A stretch of DNA of 64,000 nt, taken from the NCBI RefSeq assembly GCF_001274785.1, contig NZ_LHPI01000009.1, positions 248,001 through 312,000 on the forward strand. The letters run 5' to 3'. The DNA is from Vibrio hepatarius (GTDB lineage: Bacteria; Pseudomonadota; Gammaproteobacteria; Enterobacterales; Vibrionaceae). Every line of letters begins with the position of its first letter. Position 1 is the stretch's first letter. The position numbers and the translations under genes were made by a program. Shown piece after piece: positions 7,584 to 15,605 of the stretch. Under the pieces are notes generated by a model. That model had not been told where the DNA came from, ran no database searches, and was given only the letters and a program-made list of their open reading frames with translations.

Positions 7584-9011
7584 ATGCATCAAATAACGAA
7601 TTCTGACCTCCTTACGTTTATGGTTTCGAAGCAGGAACCAGCACTTGCGGTGAACAACCCTGCGACTGGTGAACTGCTCGGTTATGCACCTATTTTGCAA
7701 CACCAGCAGATTGAAGCAGCGGTGGAACGTGCGCATCAAGCGCAGCAAGCGTGGGCCAAATTACCTGCAAAAAGCCGCTCACAACTGCTGAACAAGTGGT
7801 ATCACTTGCTGCTGGACAACCAAGATGACCTCGCGCGTTTGATGACCTTAGAACAGGGTAAACCGCTTGCCGAAGCAAAAGGGGAGGTGCTGTATGGCGC
7901 CAGCTTTGTCGAGTGGTTTGCCGAAGAGGGCAAGCGCACTTACGGTGAATCGATTCCTGCCCCTTCTGGTGACAAGCGTATTGTCACCATCAAACAACCT
8001 GTTGGCGTGGCGAGTGCCATTACGCCGTGGAATTTCCCGATTGCGATGATTACCCGTAAAGCCGCACCTGCGTTGGCAGCCGGTTGTAGTTTTATCGTTA
8101 AACCTGCAGAGCTTACCCCGCTATCGGCTTTTGCTGTGGCGGAGCTGGCCTATCAAGCGGGCATCCCACGCGATGTGTTGCAAGTGGTGTTAGGAGAAGA
8201 CGCGGCGCAAGTAGGGGCGATATTTACCTCGCATCCTCTGATTCGCAAGCTATCGTTTACCGGGTCAACGCGCGTTGGTCGTATTTTGATGGAACAAAGT
8301 GCGCACGATATTAAACGCACCTCAATGGAGCTGGGTGGTAACGCGCCGTTTATTGTGTTTGACGACGCGGATATCGATGCTGCCGTACAGGGCGCGATCG
8401 CGTCTAAGTTCCGTAACGCGGGGCAAACGTGTGTATGTGCCAACCGCTTTTATGTGCATAGCAGCGTATATGATGAGTTTATCGAGAAGTTTGCCGCACA
8501 GGTGGAGCAACTTAACGTCGGCAACGGTTTAGAAGAGGGGGTTAACGTCGGCCCGGTGATCAGCCAAACGGCGAGAGATAACATTCTTGCGCTGGTTGAA
8601 CGGGCACTCGAACAAGGTGCTGAAGTGGCAACAAAACGCATCGAGCATGACGGTTTATTTGTCGCGCCAGTGGTGCTGAAAAATGTTTGCCATGACATGG
8701 AGATTGTGTCACAAGAGATCTTTGGCCCTGTCGCGCCAGTGATTGCGTTCGACAGCGACGAGCAGCTGATCGAAATGGCCAATGACACCATTTATGGCTT
8801 AGCTTCTTACTTTTATAGCCAGAATATTGCTCGAGTATGGAACGTTGCAGAAGCACTTGAGTACGGTATGGTGGGTATTAACGAAGGTATTATTTCGACT
8901 GAAGTGGCACCTTTCGGTGGCGTTAAACAGTCCGGCATTGGCCGCGAGGGAGCCAAGCAAGGTATCGATGAATATATGAATATCAAGTACCTCTGTTTTG
9001 GTGGACTCTAG
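7584..9011 (+). CDS. gabD: NAD(P)-dependent succinate-semialdehyde dehydrogenase
   Basis: A 475-residue class I aldehyde dehydrogenase. Visible motifs are TPWNFP, FTGSTRVG (nucleotide binding), MELGGNAPFIVFDDADID (catalytic Glu) and GQTCVCANRFYVH (catalytic Cys), plus the C-terminal PFGGVKQSGIGREG. The pattern CVCANR with PFGGVKQSGIGREG is that of the GabD subgroup, which oxidises succinic semialdehyde to succinate at the end of GABA and putrescine breakdown. ATG 7584 begins the conserved sequence; a TTG four codons earlier is less likely. No gabT lies beside it. It could link to the putrescine made by the speA-speB pair in this window. A strong terminator follows. Confidence 0.87.
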   Translation: MHQITNSDLLTFMVSKQEPALAVNNPATGELLGYAPILQHQQIEAAVERAHQAQQAWAKLPAKSRSQLLNKWYHLLLDNQDDLARLMTLEQGKPLAEAKGEVLYGASFVEWFAEEGKRTYGESIPAPSGDKRIVTIKQPVGVASAITPWNFPIAMITRKAAPALAAGCSFIVKPAELTPLSAFAVAELAYQAGIPRDVLQVVLGEDAAQVGAIFTSHPLIRKLSFTGSTRVGRILMEQSAHDIKRTSMELGGNAPFIVFDDADIDAAVQGAIASKFRNAGQTCVCANRFYVHSSVYDEFIEKFAAQVEQLNVGNGLEEGVNVGPVISQTARDNILALVERALEQGAEVATKRIEHDGLFVAPVVLKNVCHDMEIVSQEIFGPVAPVIAFDSDEQLIEMANDTIYGLASYFYSQNIARVWNVAEALEYGMVGINEGIISTEVAPFGGVKQSGIGREGAKQGIDEYMNIKYLCFGGL

Positions 9012-9018
9012 ACAGCAA

Positions 9019-9045
9019 AAAAGCCCGTGTTTACGGGCTTTTTTA
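9019..9045. terminator. Bidirectional terminator between gabD and the universal stress gene
   Basis: AAGCCCGTGTTTACGGGCTT (9021-9040) with T-runs on both strands between two converging genes. Confidence 0.9.
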
Positions 9046-9065
9046 TTAGTGTTATCAGCGGAACG

Positions 9066-9491
9066 CTATGACTGAATTGGCACCACTAAAATATCGACAG
9101 GTGATTTGTTGATCAGGTGTTGAGAGTAGGAAATGATGCGGCTCCAGAAATCTTGGTGGTGGCCACAAATCAGCAAATCAATTCCATTGCCTGCGATTAC
9201 TTCATGCAGTTTTTCACTCAGATCACCCGTACCAACGATGATTTTTTTCACTGGATAATCGGTGCTAGCGTCAAATTCTTTTAACTGCTCCATTGTGTGT
9301 TCGTTAACCGGTCTCAAATCGGGGTTAGCCTTAATATCCACCAAATCAGGATAGATCTCCCCATGAGTACCATCAATGTGAATAAACGAGATATCAGAGC
9401 CAAGCTGCTTCGCTAAAAACGTCGCTCGCTCAATAAGGATGTTACTTTGCTCTGAAAGCTCAATAGCGACCATGATGTGTTTGTATTGCAT
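9066..9491 (-). CDS. Universal stress protein (UspA family)
   Basis: A 141-residue single-domain Usp. The N-terminal strand YKHIMVAIELSEQSNILIERA and the C-terminal DLLICGHHQDFW ... VDILVVPI fit the family. The ATP-binding signature G-x2-G-x9-G-S/T is not clear (GHHQDFWSRIIS), so this is probably a non-nucleotide-binding UspA-type member. ATG 9491 is chosen because AGGGG lies six bases before it; a TTG two codons upstream is less likely. It converges on gabD and diverges from the IclR gene across about 345 bases. Role: general stress survival, not further specified. Confidence 0.9.
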   Translation of the reverse strand: MQYKHIMVAIELSEQSNILIERATFLAKQLGSDISFIHIDGTHGEIYPDLVDIKANPDLRPVNEHTMEQLKEFDASTDYPVKKIIVGTGDLSEKLHEVIAGNGIDLLICGHHQDFWSRIISYSQHLINKSPVDILVVPIQS

Positions 9492-9835
9492 ATCCAACCC
9501 CTAACTGAAATCGACAATTTAAGCATAGTCTTAATTAAGCGAAATTGGTGTCGTGCAGATCGCGAATTAATCACAAAATTCTCATATTCATCTCTTTGAC
9601 TACTCAAGCGTTTTTCATTTTCCGAGTCGCGTTTATTCCTTCTCATACGCCTAGCATTTAAGTAAGCAATTGGGGCAGGCGGCAAAGCTGGTTTTGCTGT
9701 GCTTCGCACAAATGAAGCTTAACTGGTTGCTGTTCGGTGTTTTTCTTATCTTATGAGAAATAGTTGTTTAAATTGTTTATATATTCTTACTTATTGAGAA
9801 TAAAATTTGTCGAAGAAATTATCTGACGATACAAC
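9492..9835. other. Intergenic region, divergent promoters
   Basis: About 340 A/T-rich bases between the universal stress gene and the IclR gene. I see no credible small gene. Short inverted repeats occur near 9680-9720 but none is striking. Confidence 0.5.
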
Positions 9836-10576
9836 ATGAGCACCAACTCGATGAAACAAAGCAATGGACAGGTCAACGAAAAGGTATTGCAGCTTTTGAT
9901 GCAAGTGGCGGTGAATGACGAGCCCGTCACCGCCAAGCAGTTGAGCGACCAGGTAGGCACGCCAATCAGCAGCCTCTATCGCCACATCAAGCTATTGAAA
10001 GAATGGAATCTAATCGAAGAAAGTCCAAGTGACAAAACCTTGATCATCGGTCCGGCAGCATTGATGCTAATGCGCAGCTACAAGAATAGCCAACACGACT
10101 TAGATGCAGTGGATTTGGTATTGAATCGACTGCAAAAACAAACCGGCGAAATGTCGGCTTACATGGTTCCGGTTGGCTATCGAGCGTTGTGTGTGAGCAG
10201 AAAAGAGAGCATGCAGGCGCTTCGTTGCAGTTACGTCCAGGGTCAAAGTCAACCCCTGCTGCGAGGCGCCTCATCCCGAGTCATGCTGGCATATATGCCT
10301 GCTCAGCGGTGCGAAAAAATACTGCGATACTTTGGTGAGCAAGACAAAATTGTTCAATGGCAACAAAAGCTGGAGCAAATTCGCAACCAAGGATATGCCG
10401 TCAGTACTTCTGAGATTGACCCGGGCGTTTCCGGGATCAGTGCTCCTGTGATGAAAGGCAGCAAGCTGGTAGGTGCCGTTTCTGTAATGGCGCCGGCACA
10501 TCGGGTTGAAACGAATCAACAAAAAATCATTTTACATGTTCTTCAGGCAGCGAGGGCTTTGCCCCCAGAAAGGTAA
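9836..10576 (+). CDS. IclR family transcriptional regulator
   Basis: A 246-residue regulator with an N-terminal winged helix (about residues 14-70, TAKQLSDQVGTPISSLYRHIKLL) and an IclR effector domain (about 80-245) that includes GASSRVMLAYMP and DPGVSGISAPVM. The effector domain matches the IclR pattern, so dimers or tetramers binding a small carboxylic or aromatic ligand are expected. It is followed after 5 bases by an arginase-fold gene whose ribosome site lies inside its last codons, so the two form an operon. Ligand and targets are unknown. Confidence 0.9.
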   Translation: MSTNSMKQSNGQVNEKVLQLLMQVAVNDEPVTAKQLSDQVGTPISSLYRHIKLLKEWNLIEESPSDKTLIIGPAALMLMRSYKNSQHDLDAVDLVLNRLQKQTGEMSAYMVPVGYRALCVSRKESMQALRCSYVQGQSQPLLRGASSRVMLAYMPAQRCEKILRYFGEQDKIVQWQQKLEQIRNQGYAVSTSEIDPGVSGISAPVMKGSKLVGAVSVMAPAHRVETNQQKIILHVLQAARALPPER

Positions 10577-10581
10577 TCGCA

Positions 10582-11415
10582 ATGTTTGGGCTATTTCGAC
10601 GCAACAAAACCGAGAATATTATTGGACTTCCGTCTCACCAACTTACGCTGATCAGCGTGAGCGAACAGCTTAAATCAATGAAGCTGGTGGATTTCGAAAT
10701 GGCAGACCAGAGCTTAGAAGAAGTGTATGAATGGCTATCGCAACAAGACAGACACCATTGGTTGAATGGTGGACATTTCAATCTCAAGCAGCAGCCGAGA
10801 GGTAAGTTCCAACTGCACCTCAGCCGTCACTTGGGCTCAGACTCGTTGCCAGTGGTTTTGACCAATAACACCGAGACGTTGCTGCACAGCTTGCCTTTAC
10901 TGCATACGCCGCGCCGAGAGTTAGGCATCATCCATATTGGTCGCCGCTTTGAACTTAAAGCACCGCTTGAACCGGATATTGGTTCGGCTTACCACTTTGC
11001 GCTGTCTCGCTACAACGAATGTCGTCTGTTCTGTATTGGTATCGATAATTCACAAAACGATGAGCGCAGTATTGAATACGCCGAAGATTTAGGTTGTGAC
11101 TGGATGACGATGCAAGAGTGCGGCTTCAGCCATCGCTTTCACGTCAAACAGCAACTCGCGAGTTACTTATCCCATTGTGAGGATATCGTCGTGAACATTG
11201 ATCTGGAGAGCTTATACCCGAGTGCTCGTTTGGAGTCAGCAAGCTGGCTGGACGTGCAAATGGTGAGCCGTATGCTGAGACAGCTTTTAATATCAGGAAA
11301 GGTGCGTCACATTCAGTTGGTCGGATACAAAGACAAGCACCTGTACTCCAAACAGACACTGAATCTGCTGCATGATATGGCGGAGATGTTTCCGGTTAAT
11401 CATCGAGCGGCCTGA
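10582..11415 (+). CDS. Degenerate arginase-fold protein (ureohydrolase pseudoenzyme)
   Basis: A 277-residue protein whose second half follows the order of HutG/arginase: a strand LGIIHIGRRFELK (residues 114-126) where family enzymes have the metal-binding pattern D-x-H-x-D, then a CRLFCIGIDNSQND strand, then VVNIDLESL (203-211) in place of the second metal motif D-x-D, and a C-terminal HIQLVGYKDKHLYSKQTLNLLHDM where enzymes have the conserved E or D of the last strand. The metal residues of the first motif are replaced (D to G, H to R, D to E), so a manganese site is very unlikely. It is co-transcribed with the IclR regulator. It may be a binding or sensory protein derived from formiminoglutamase. 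The superfamily call rests on motif order, not a search. Confidence 0.65.
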   Translation: MFGLFRRNKTENIIGLPSHQLTLISVSEQLKSMKLVDFEMADQSLEEVYEWLSQQDRHHWLNGGHFNLKQQPRGKFQLHLSRHLGSDSLPVVLTNNTETLLHSLPLLHTPRRELGIIHIGRRFELKAPLEPDIGSAYHFALSRYNECRLFCIGIDNSQNDERSIEYAEDLGCDWMTMQECGFSHRFHVKQQLASYLSHCEDIVVNIDLESLYPSARLESASWLDVQMVSRMLRQLLISGKVRHIQLVGYKDKHLYSKQTLNLLHDMAEMFPVNHRAA

Positions 11416-11450
11416 TAAGCCATAAATTTGTCAGGCGCTAAAAACACAAA

Positions 11451-11479
11451 AGCTGGCGTTAAAGCCAGCTTAGTTTTTT
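11451..11479. terminator. Bidirectional terminator
   Basis: AGCTGGC (11451-11457) pairs with GCCAGCT (11464-11470), with TTTTTT following on the plus strand and a T-rich stretch on the minus strand. It ends the IclR operon and could also end the small minus-strand ORF at 11491-11577. Confidence 0.8.
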
Positions 11480-11490
11480 GGGTTTGCACA

Positions 11491-11577
11491 TTAAGATTGT
11501 TTGTTCGCGTTTTTGCTTGAGTCTTTCCAGTACTGAATTCGAACGCGATGCAATTGTGCTTTTCTCATTTTCTTCAT
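11491..11577 (-). CDS. Candidate 28-residue basic small protein
   Basis: An ORF of 28 codons starting ATG at 11577, with GAGGGA six bases upstream. The product is very basic (MKKMRKAQLHRVRIQYWKDS at the start, with more Lys later) and could bind nucleic acid. A terminator hairpin lies 12 bases after its stop on the same strand. No similarity is recognised. The good ribosome site and terminator support it, but its shortness leaves real doubt. Confidence 0.4.
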   Translation of the reverse strand: MKKMRKAQLHRVRIQYWKDSSKNANKQS

Positions 11578-11755
11578 GATATTCCCTCATTTAGAACATT
11601 TGTGCTCGTCATTGAGCTTATTTGATTTTGGTTCCTCATGAACAGGATCCAATTTATCCAGCAACTTAAAATTTAGCTAGGTTTAAGATCACATTTTTTT
11701 GCATAAGTTCGATATATTACTCTGTAAAATTGAAGAGCAACGCACTTTAATAAGT

Positions 11756-11828
11756 TTGTCATGCAAATCGAGAAAAACTGTAATCTGCAATTAATCTTAA
11801 ATAAACAATAGCTTAACGTATTTGTCAT
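11756..11828 (+). promoter_or_regulatory. Possible PhoB half-sites upstream of phoX
   Basis: Heptamers close to the PhoB half-site CTGTCAT occur at 11756 (TTGTCAT), 11778 (CTGTAAT) and 11822 (TTGTCAT). Their spacings of 22 and 44 bases are exact multiples of the 11-base step between half-sites in known Pho boxes. No immediately adjacent pair is perfect, so the call is tentative. Phosphate control of PhoX is expected from other bacteria. Confidence 0.35.
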
Positions 11829-11887
11829 CTTGGTTGCCTAGCATCTGCTCGCTAACGAATAAAAACTAATCCAGCAAGGAGTCAGCG

Positions 11888-13768
11888 ATGTGGAACCGTG
11901 ATGAGCAAGATTCGCAGTTTAGCCAAATGATCGAAGCGAGATTGTCTCGCCGTCGTTTTTTAGTCGGTACAGCAGCGGTGAGCGCTGGTGCCTTCCTTTC
12001 ATTAAACCCAATTGCAAAAGCGTTCGCAGCAGACAAGCAAAGCGCACTGCTCAATTTTGAGGCGGTGCCAGTGTCTACGTCAGACGAGATCGTCGTACCG
12101 AAAGGCTACAAAGCAAAACCACTACTATCATGGGGTGACCCAATTTTCCCGGGCGCACCAGAGTTTGATCAAAGTGGTAAACAAGATTCTAAAGCACAAC
12201 AACGTCAGTTTGGTGATAACACCGATGGTATGAGTCTGTTCCCGATCAGCGACGATCGCGCGGTGATCGCGGTAAACAACGAATACACCAACTATGAATA
12301 CCTGTTTGATCATGGCGGTGACGCGATGACAGCGGATGATGTATTAAAAGCGCAAGCGGCGCACGGTGTCACCGTATTTGAGATCGTTAAGTCTGGTGGC
12401 GAGTGGAAACTAGATAAAAGCGGTAAACGCAACCGTCGCATCACCGCAAACACAGAGATGATGCTAACTGGTCCTGCTGCTGGTCATGCACTGATGAAAA
12501 CCGAGCTTGATCCATCTGGTATGAAGCCGCTGGGTACATTCAACAACTGTGCAAACGGTCAAACACCTTGGGGTACATACCTGACGTGTGAAGAGAACTT
12601 CCACGGTTACTTCGGTACTCGTGAGGAAGGCGCTGATATTTCTGCTGACCACAAGCGCTATGGTATTAAAGCGGCGGCAAGCAGCTACCAATGGCACGAC
12701 GCCGACGAGCGTTTTGACGTAGCTAAACACCCAAATGAACCGCACCGTTTTGGTTGGGTTGTGGAAATCGACCCGCATAATCCAGACGCAACGCCACTAA
12801 AACGTACTGCACTTGGCCGCTTTAAACACGAAAACGCAGCGGTTGTGGTGAACGACGACGGTCACGTGGTGGTGTATCTAGGTGATGATGAGCGCGGTGA
12901 GCACCTATACAAGTTCGTCTCTAAGCATAAATACAAACCTGGCAACGACAAGGCTAACCGCGATCTGTTGGAAGAAGGTACTTTGTATGTCGCGAGATTC
13001 GACATGGACGACAAAGAGCTGAAAGGCAACGGTGAATGGATCGAGCTGACTTACGGCAAAAATGGCTTAACCAAAGAAAACGGATTTAACGATCAAGCTG
13101 AGGTAATGATCTTCGCTCGTCGTGCGGCAACTCAAGTCGGTGCAACGACGATGGATCGCCCTGAATGGGTTGCGGTTCACCCAGACAACAAACACGTTTT
13201 CTGTACCTTGACCAACAACAAAAACCGTGGCGTCAAAGAAAACCAACCAGTGGGTGGCCCTAACCCTCGTGCGCAAAACAACTACGGCCAAATCGTACGC
13301 TGGATGCCTCAAGGTGGCGACCACACTAAGAGCGGTTTTGAGTGGGATCTCTACCTCATTGCCGGTAACCCAGTGGTACACAAAGGCACGCCTTACGCGG
13401 GTAGCGAGAACATCAACGCAGATAACATGTTCAACAGCCCTGACGGTATTGGCTTCGATAAAGCGGGTCGTTTGTGGATTCAAACCGACGGTAAATACTC
13501 GAACAAAGGTGACTTTGCAGGGCAGGGGAATAACCAGATGCTTTGTGGTGACCCAATGACGGGTGAAGTGCGTCGATTCCTAACCGGACCAATCGCGTGT
13601 GAAATTACCGGTCTGACTTTCTCGCCAGATTACAAAACCATGTTTGTTGGCGTTCAACACCCAGGTGAAGACGGCGCACCGTCGCACTTCCCAGCTGGTG
13701 GCAACAGCAAACCGCGTTCGACCATTGTGGCGATTACTCGTGAAGATGGCGGCGTGATTGGCGCGTAA
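11888..13768 (+). CDS. phoX: PhoX family alkaline phosphatase, Tat-exported
   Basis: A 626-residue protein with a twin-arginine signal (SRRRFLVG at residues 20-27, then a hydrophobic stretch and AFAADK cleavage region), so it is folded with cofactors in the cytoplasm and exported. The mature part has PhoX (DUF839) features: the FNNCANGQTPWGTYLTCEEN segment, RFKHENAAV, and the late NSPDGIGFDKAGRLWIQTDG. PhoX enzymes hydrolyse phosphomonoesters using calcium and iron, providing phosphate outside the cytoplasm. AAGGAG precedes the start. Length is normal. Phosphate-starvation control is likely given the heptamers upstream. A terminator follows; there is no partner gene. Confidence 0.93.
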   Translation: MWNRDEQDSQFSQMIEARLSRRRFLVGTAAVSAGAFLSLNPIAKAFAADKQSALLNFEAVPVSTSDEIVVPKGYKAKPLLSWGDPIFPGAPEFDQSGKQDSKAQQRQFGDNTDGMSLFPISDDRAVIAVNNEYTNYEYLFDHGGDAMTADDVLKAQAAHGVTVFEIVKSGGEWKLDKSGKRNRRITANTEMMLTGPAAGHALMKTELDPSGMKPLGTFNNCANGQTPWGTYLTCEENFHGYFGTREEGADISADHKRYGIKAAASSYQWHDADERFDVAKHPNEPHRFGWVVEIDPHNPDATPLKRTALGRFKHENAAVVVNDDGHVVVYLGDDERGEHLYKFVSKHKYKPGNDKANRDLLEEGTLYVARFDMDDKELKGNGEWIELTYGKNGLTKENGFNDQAEVMIFARRAATQVGATTMDRPEWVAVHPDNKHVFCTLTNNKNRGVKENQPVGGPNPRAQNNYGQIVRWMPQGGDHTKSGFEWDLYLIAGNPVVHKGTPYAGSENINADNMFNSPDGIGFDKAGRLWIQTDGKYSNKGDFAGQGNNQMLCGDPMTGEVRRFLTGPIACEITGLTFSPDYKTMFVGVQHPGEDGAPSHFPAGGNSKPRSTIVAITREDGGVIGA

Positions 13769-13793
13769 TCGCTTTAACCAGAACCAGTAGTTT

Positions 13794-13819
13794 AAGGGGC
13801 TCAACGCCCCTTTTTTTAT
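13794..13819 (+). terminator. Terminator after phoX
   Basis: AAGGGGC (13794-13800) pairs with GCCCCTT over TCAAC and is followed by a T-run. Confidence 0.9.
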
Positions 13820-13840
13820 TGTTGGGTAAAGGCGGGATAT

Positions 13841-13860
13841 TTATGCGCCCATCCGCATAA
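13841..13860. promoter_or_regulatory. Perfect palindrome, possible operator
   Basis: TTATGCGCCCATCCGCATAA has perfect 7-bp arms around CCCATC, with ATAT on both flanks. It lies after the phoX terminator and 290 bases before the small membrane protein gene, so it could control the transcript that carries that gene. Confidence 0.4.
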
Positions 13861-14150
13861 TATTTGTGACTCAGAGATTATTTACCACTAAATGTAGTTG
13901 CCAGCGTCATACGGTAACCCTATATTGAAAAGGTACCTCAATAACATCAAGGTGTAGAGACCGAATAACTTTTTAAGTGAATACAATAAACTGAACGCAA
14001 TAGAGACACGAGCCTTAACAAGTGCGGCTTGTTGAGAGTGAATCCAAAACGTAAAAGAATAAAGTATTGCATAACGGCCTTTAACTTCATCCGAAGCTGC
14101 ATCTTGGGTTAGCCAGGTACTGGTGTTTAACCACAAGGGGAGGGTAGGTT
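13861..14150 (+). other. Unexplained 290-base leader or intergenic region
   Basis: No credible gene on either strand: the longest frame, on the minus strand, starts from TTG without a ribosome site. The stretch has several small potential hairpins (for example ACAAG/CTTGT near 14019-14033) and leads into a good ribosome site for the small membrane protein. It may be a structured leader RNA; it matches no riboswitch class I can name. Confidence 0.35.
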
Positions 14151-14303
14151 ATGGTTTCAGTGATTATATTCGCATTAGCCATCGTTGTTTTCTTTGGCTG
14201 CTGGACCGCACAGCATGGATTGCCAGTTCTTGGTATGAAGCTTGATGAGTCCGATCAGTTATTGCTCGCTGAAGTGTTAGGCGAGGAAGTCTTAGAAGCG
14301 TAG
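14151..14303 (+). CDS. Small membrane protein, 50 aa
   Basis: ATG at 14151 follows GGGGAGGG (14139-14146), a strong ribosome site, and the frame runs 50 codons. The product has one N-terminal hydrophobic helix (about residues 2-17, VSVIIFALAIVVFFGCW) followed by an acidic cytoplasmic or periplasmic tail (KLDESDQLLLAEVLGEEVLE). A terminator lies 25 bases after the stop. It has no name that I know. The ribosome site, clean helix-tail layout and terminator make it a likely real gene, perhaps a regulator or partner of a larger membrane protein. Confidence 0.6.
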   Translation: MVSVIIFALAIVVFFGCWTAQHGLPVLGMKLDESDQLLLAEVLGEEVLEA

Positions 14304-14324
14304 TTCGCTCAGCGAAGTAGAGAC

Positions 14325-14351
14325 AAAAAGGAGCATTGAGCTCCTTTTGTC
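14325..14351 (+). terminator. Terminator after the small membrane protein
   Basis: AAAAGGAGC pairs with GCTCCTTTT and ends in a T-rich tail; placed just after the 50-codon gene and before the TPP riboswitch. Confidence 0.75.
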
Positions 14352-14449
14352 GTTTCTAGCACCGCTAAACCGTTTGTTTCTTCTCTGGTTGTCTTTTCGC
14401 CGGCAAATTATTGGTGCATTCGCATTTTAAATACTGCTATCATCTGCTG

Positions 14450-14540
14450 GAAATAGTCGGGGAGCCGAAAGGCTGAGATCGCATAGCGAGACCCGTAGAA
14501 CCTGATTCAGTTAGCACTGGCGTAGGGAACTATTAGCGTC
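14450..14540 (+). promoter_or_regulatory. TPP riboswitch (THI element)
   Basis: The conserved core is present in order: CGGGGAGCC (14458-14466), GGCTGAGA (14471-14478), GACCCGTAGAACCTGATTCAG (about 14490-14510) and GCGTAGGGAA (14520-14529). This is the thiamine pyrophosphate aptamer. It is followed by a TCGCAC/GTGCGA hairpin (about 14538-14558) that may be part of the expression platform. It stands 100 bases upstream of thiD and should reduce its expression when TPP is plentiful. Confidence 0.95.
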
Positions 14541-14638
14541 GCACCTTATTTCTGTGCGAGGCACTCGCTGTAAGTGGAATACTTCCATTCTCTACTTGGG
14601 CTGAGTCAGTTCTTATACGTCTTGTAGTAGGAGCGACC

Positions 14639-15469
14639 ATGCCGCATTCACAAGACACCACCCCAATCGTATTAACCATCGCAGGCTCAGACAGCGGCGG
14701 CGGTGCGGGAATTCAAGCCGATATCAAAGCCATCTCTGCCACCGGCAGCTACGCATGTTCGGTGATCACCGCGATTACCTCTCAGAACACCCACGGTGTC
14801 AGCGCAATACATCCCGTGCCACTCGAACATATTGAAAGCCAACTCGACGCGGTGTTTTCCGACCTCAATATCGTCGCGGTGAAAATCGGCATGCTGGCGG
14901 ATGCGGATATCATTCAGCTGGTGGCGCGTAAGCTAAGGCAATACACGCCAAAGTTTTTGGTGATTGACCCTGTGATGGTCGCCACCAGCGGTGATCTTTT
15001 GTTGCAACAGAGTGCGATCAGTACCCTCAAACAAGAGTTGATCCCTATGGCTGATTTGTTGACGCCAAACTTACCTGAAGGGGCGGCATTGGTGGGGAAA
15101 CCTGTGCCGCAAAGTGAAGAAGAAATGGGTGCTCTTATCGCCGATTTACGCGCGTTAGGTGCACATTCGGTGCTGCTGAAAGGGGGGCATCTTGAGCAAG
15201 ACGCCAACAGCAATGATCTGCTTATCCAACCGCACTCCAGCGAATTGTTGCGTGCCAAACGTCACCCAACGGTAAACACTCATGGTACTGGTTGTACGCT
15301 CTCTTCGGCGATCGCTTCTTATCTGGCGCAAGGAAACCGATTACACAAAGCGGTCTACCTTGGTAAACAATACATCTCGCAGGCGATTGCCCACGCTGAC
15401 GAACTCTCGGTTGGTGGCGGTCATGGGCCGGTGCACCATTTCTTCAATGGCCATGTCAATGTGCGTTAA
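14639..15469 (+). CDS. thiD: Hydroxymethylpyrimidine/phosphomethylpyrimidine kinase
   Basis: A 276-residue ribokinase-fold enzyme that phosphorylates HMP and HMP-phosphate to HMP-pyrophosphate for thiamine synthesis or salvage. Motifs: TIAGSDSGGGAGIQADIK (substrate loop), VKIGMLAD, DPVMVATSG, LLTPNLPE, LLKGGHL, and the anion-hole/catalytic NTHGTGCTLSSAIA. Length is typical for stand-alone ThiD. The start follows TAGGAG. A TPP riboswitch precedes it; no other thiamine genes are adjacent, so this is a single-gene riboswitch unit, perhaps a salvage copy apart from the main thi operon. Confidence 0.95.
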   Translation: MPHSQDTTPIVLTIAGSDSGGGAGIQADIKAISATGSYACSVITAITSQNTHGVSAIHPVPLEHIESQLDAVFSDLNIVAVKIGMLADADIIQLVARKLRQYTPKFLVIDPVMVATSGDLLLQQSAISTLKQELIPMADLLTPNLPEGAALVGKPVPQSEEEMGALIADLRALGAHSVLLKGGHLEQDANSNDLLIQPHSSELLRAKRHPTVNTHGTGCTLSSAIASYLAQGNRLHKAVYLGKQYISQAIAHADELSVGGGHGPVHHFFNGHVNVR

Positions 15470-15605
15470 GGTGCATTTGACCGTGTAGGAATTTGTCTCA
15501 CCTTAAAGACTTACTTTCACGAAATTGACAAGAAGTTGATTAAAGAAATCACGCAGAGGCGTCTAATAGAATTCATCGTCTATCAACGACCAATGAAGCG
15601 CACAC

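Noticed and set aside
11580..11750. A/T-rich region before phoX considered for a further small gene
   Set aside because: No frame with ribosome site; only promoter-like sequence seen.
13888..14136. 82-codon minus-strand frame with hydrophobic stretches
   Set aside because: Starts from TTG, has no ribosome site, and lies in what looks like a leader for the plus-strand small gene.
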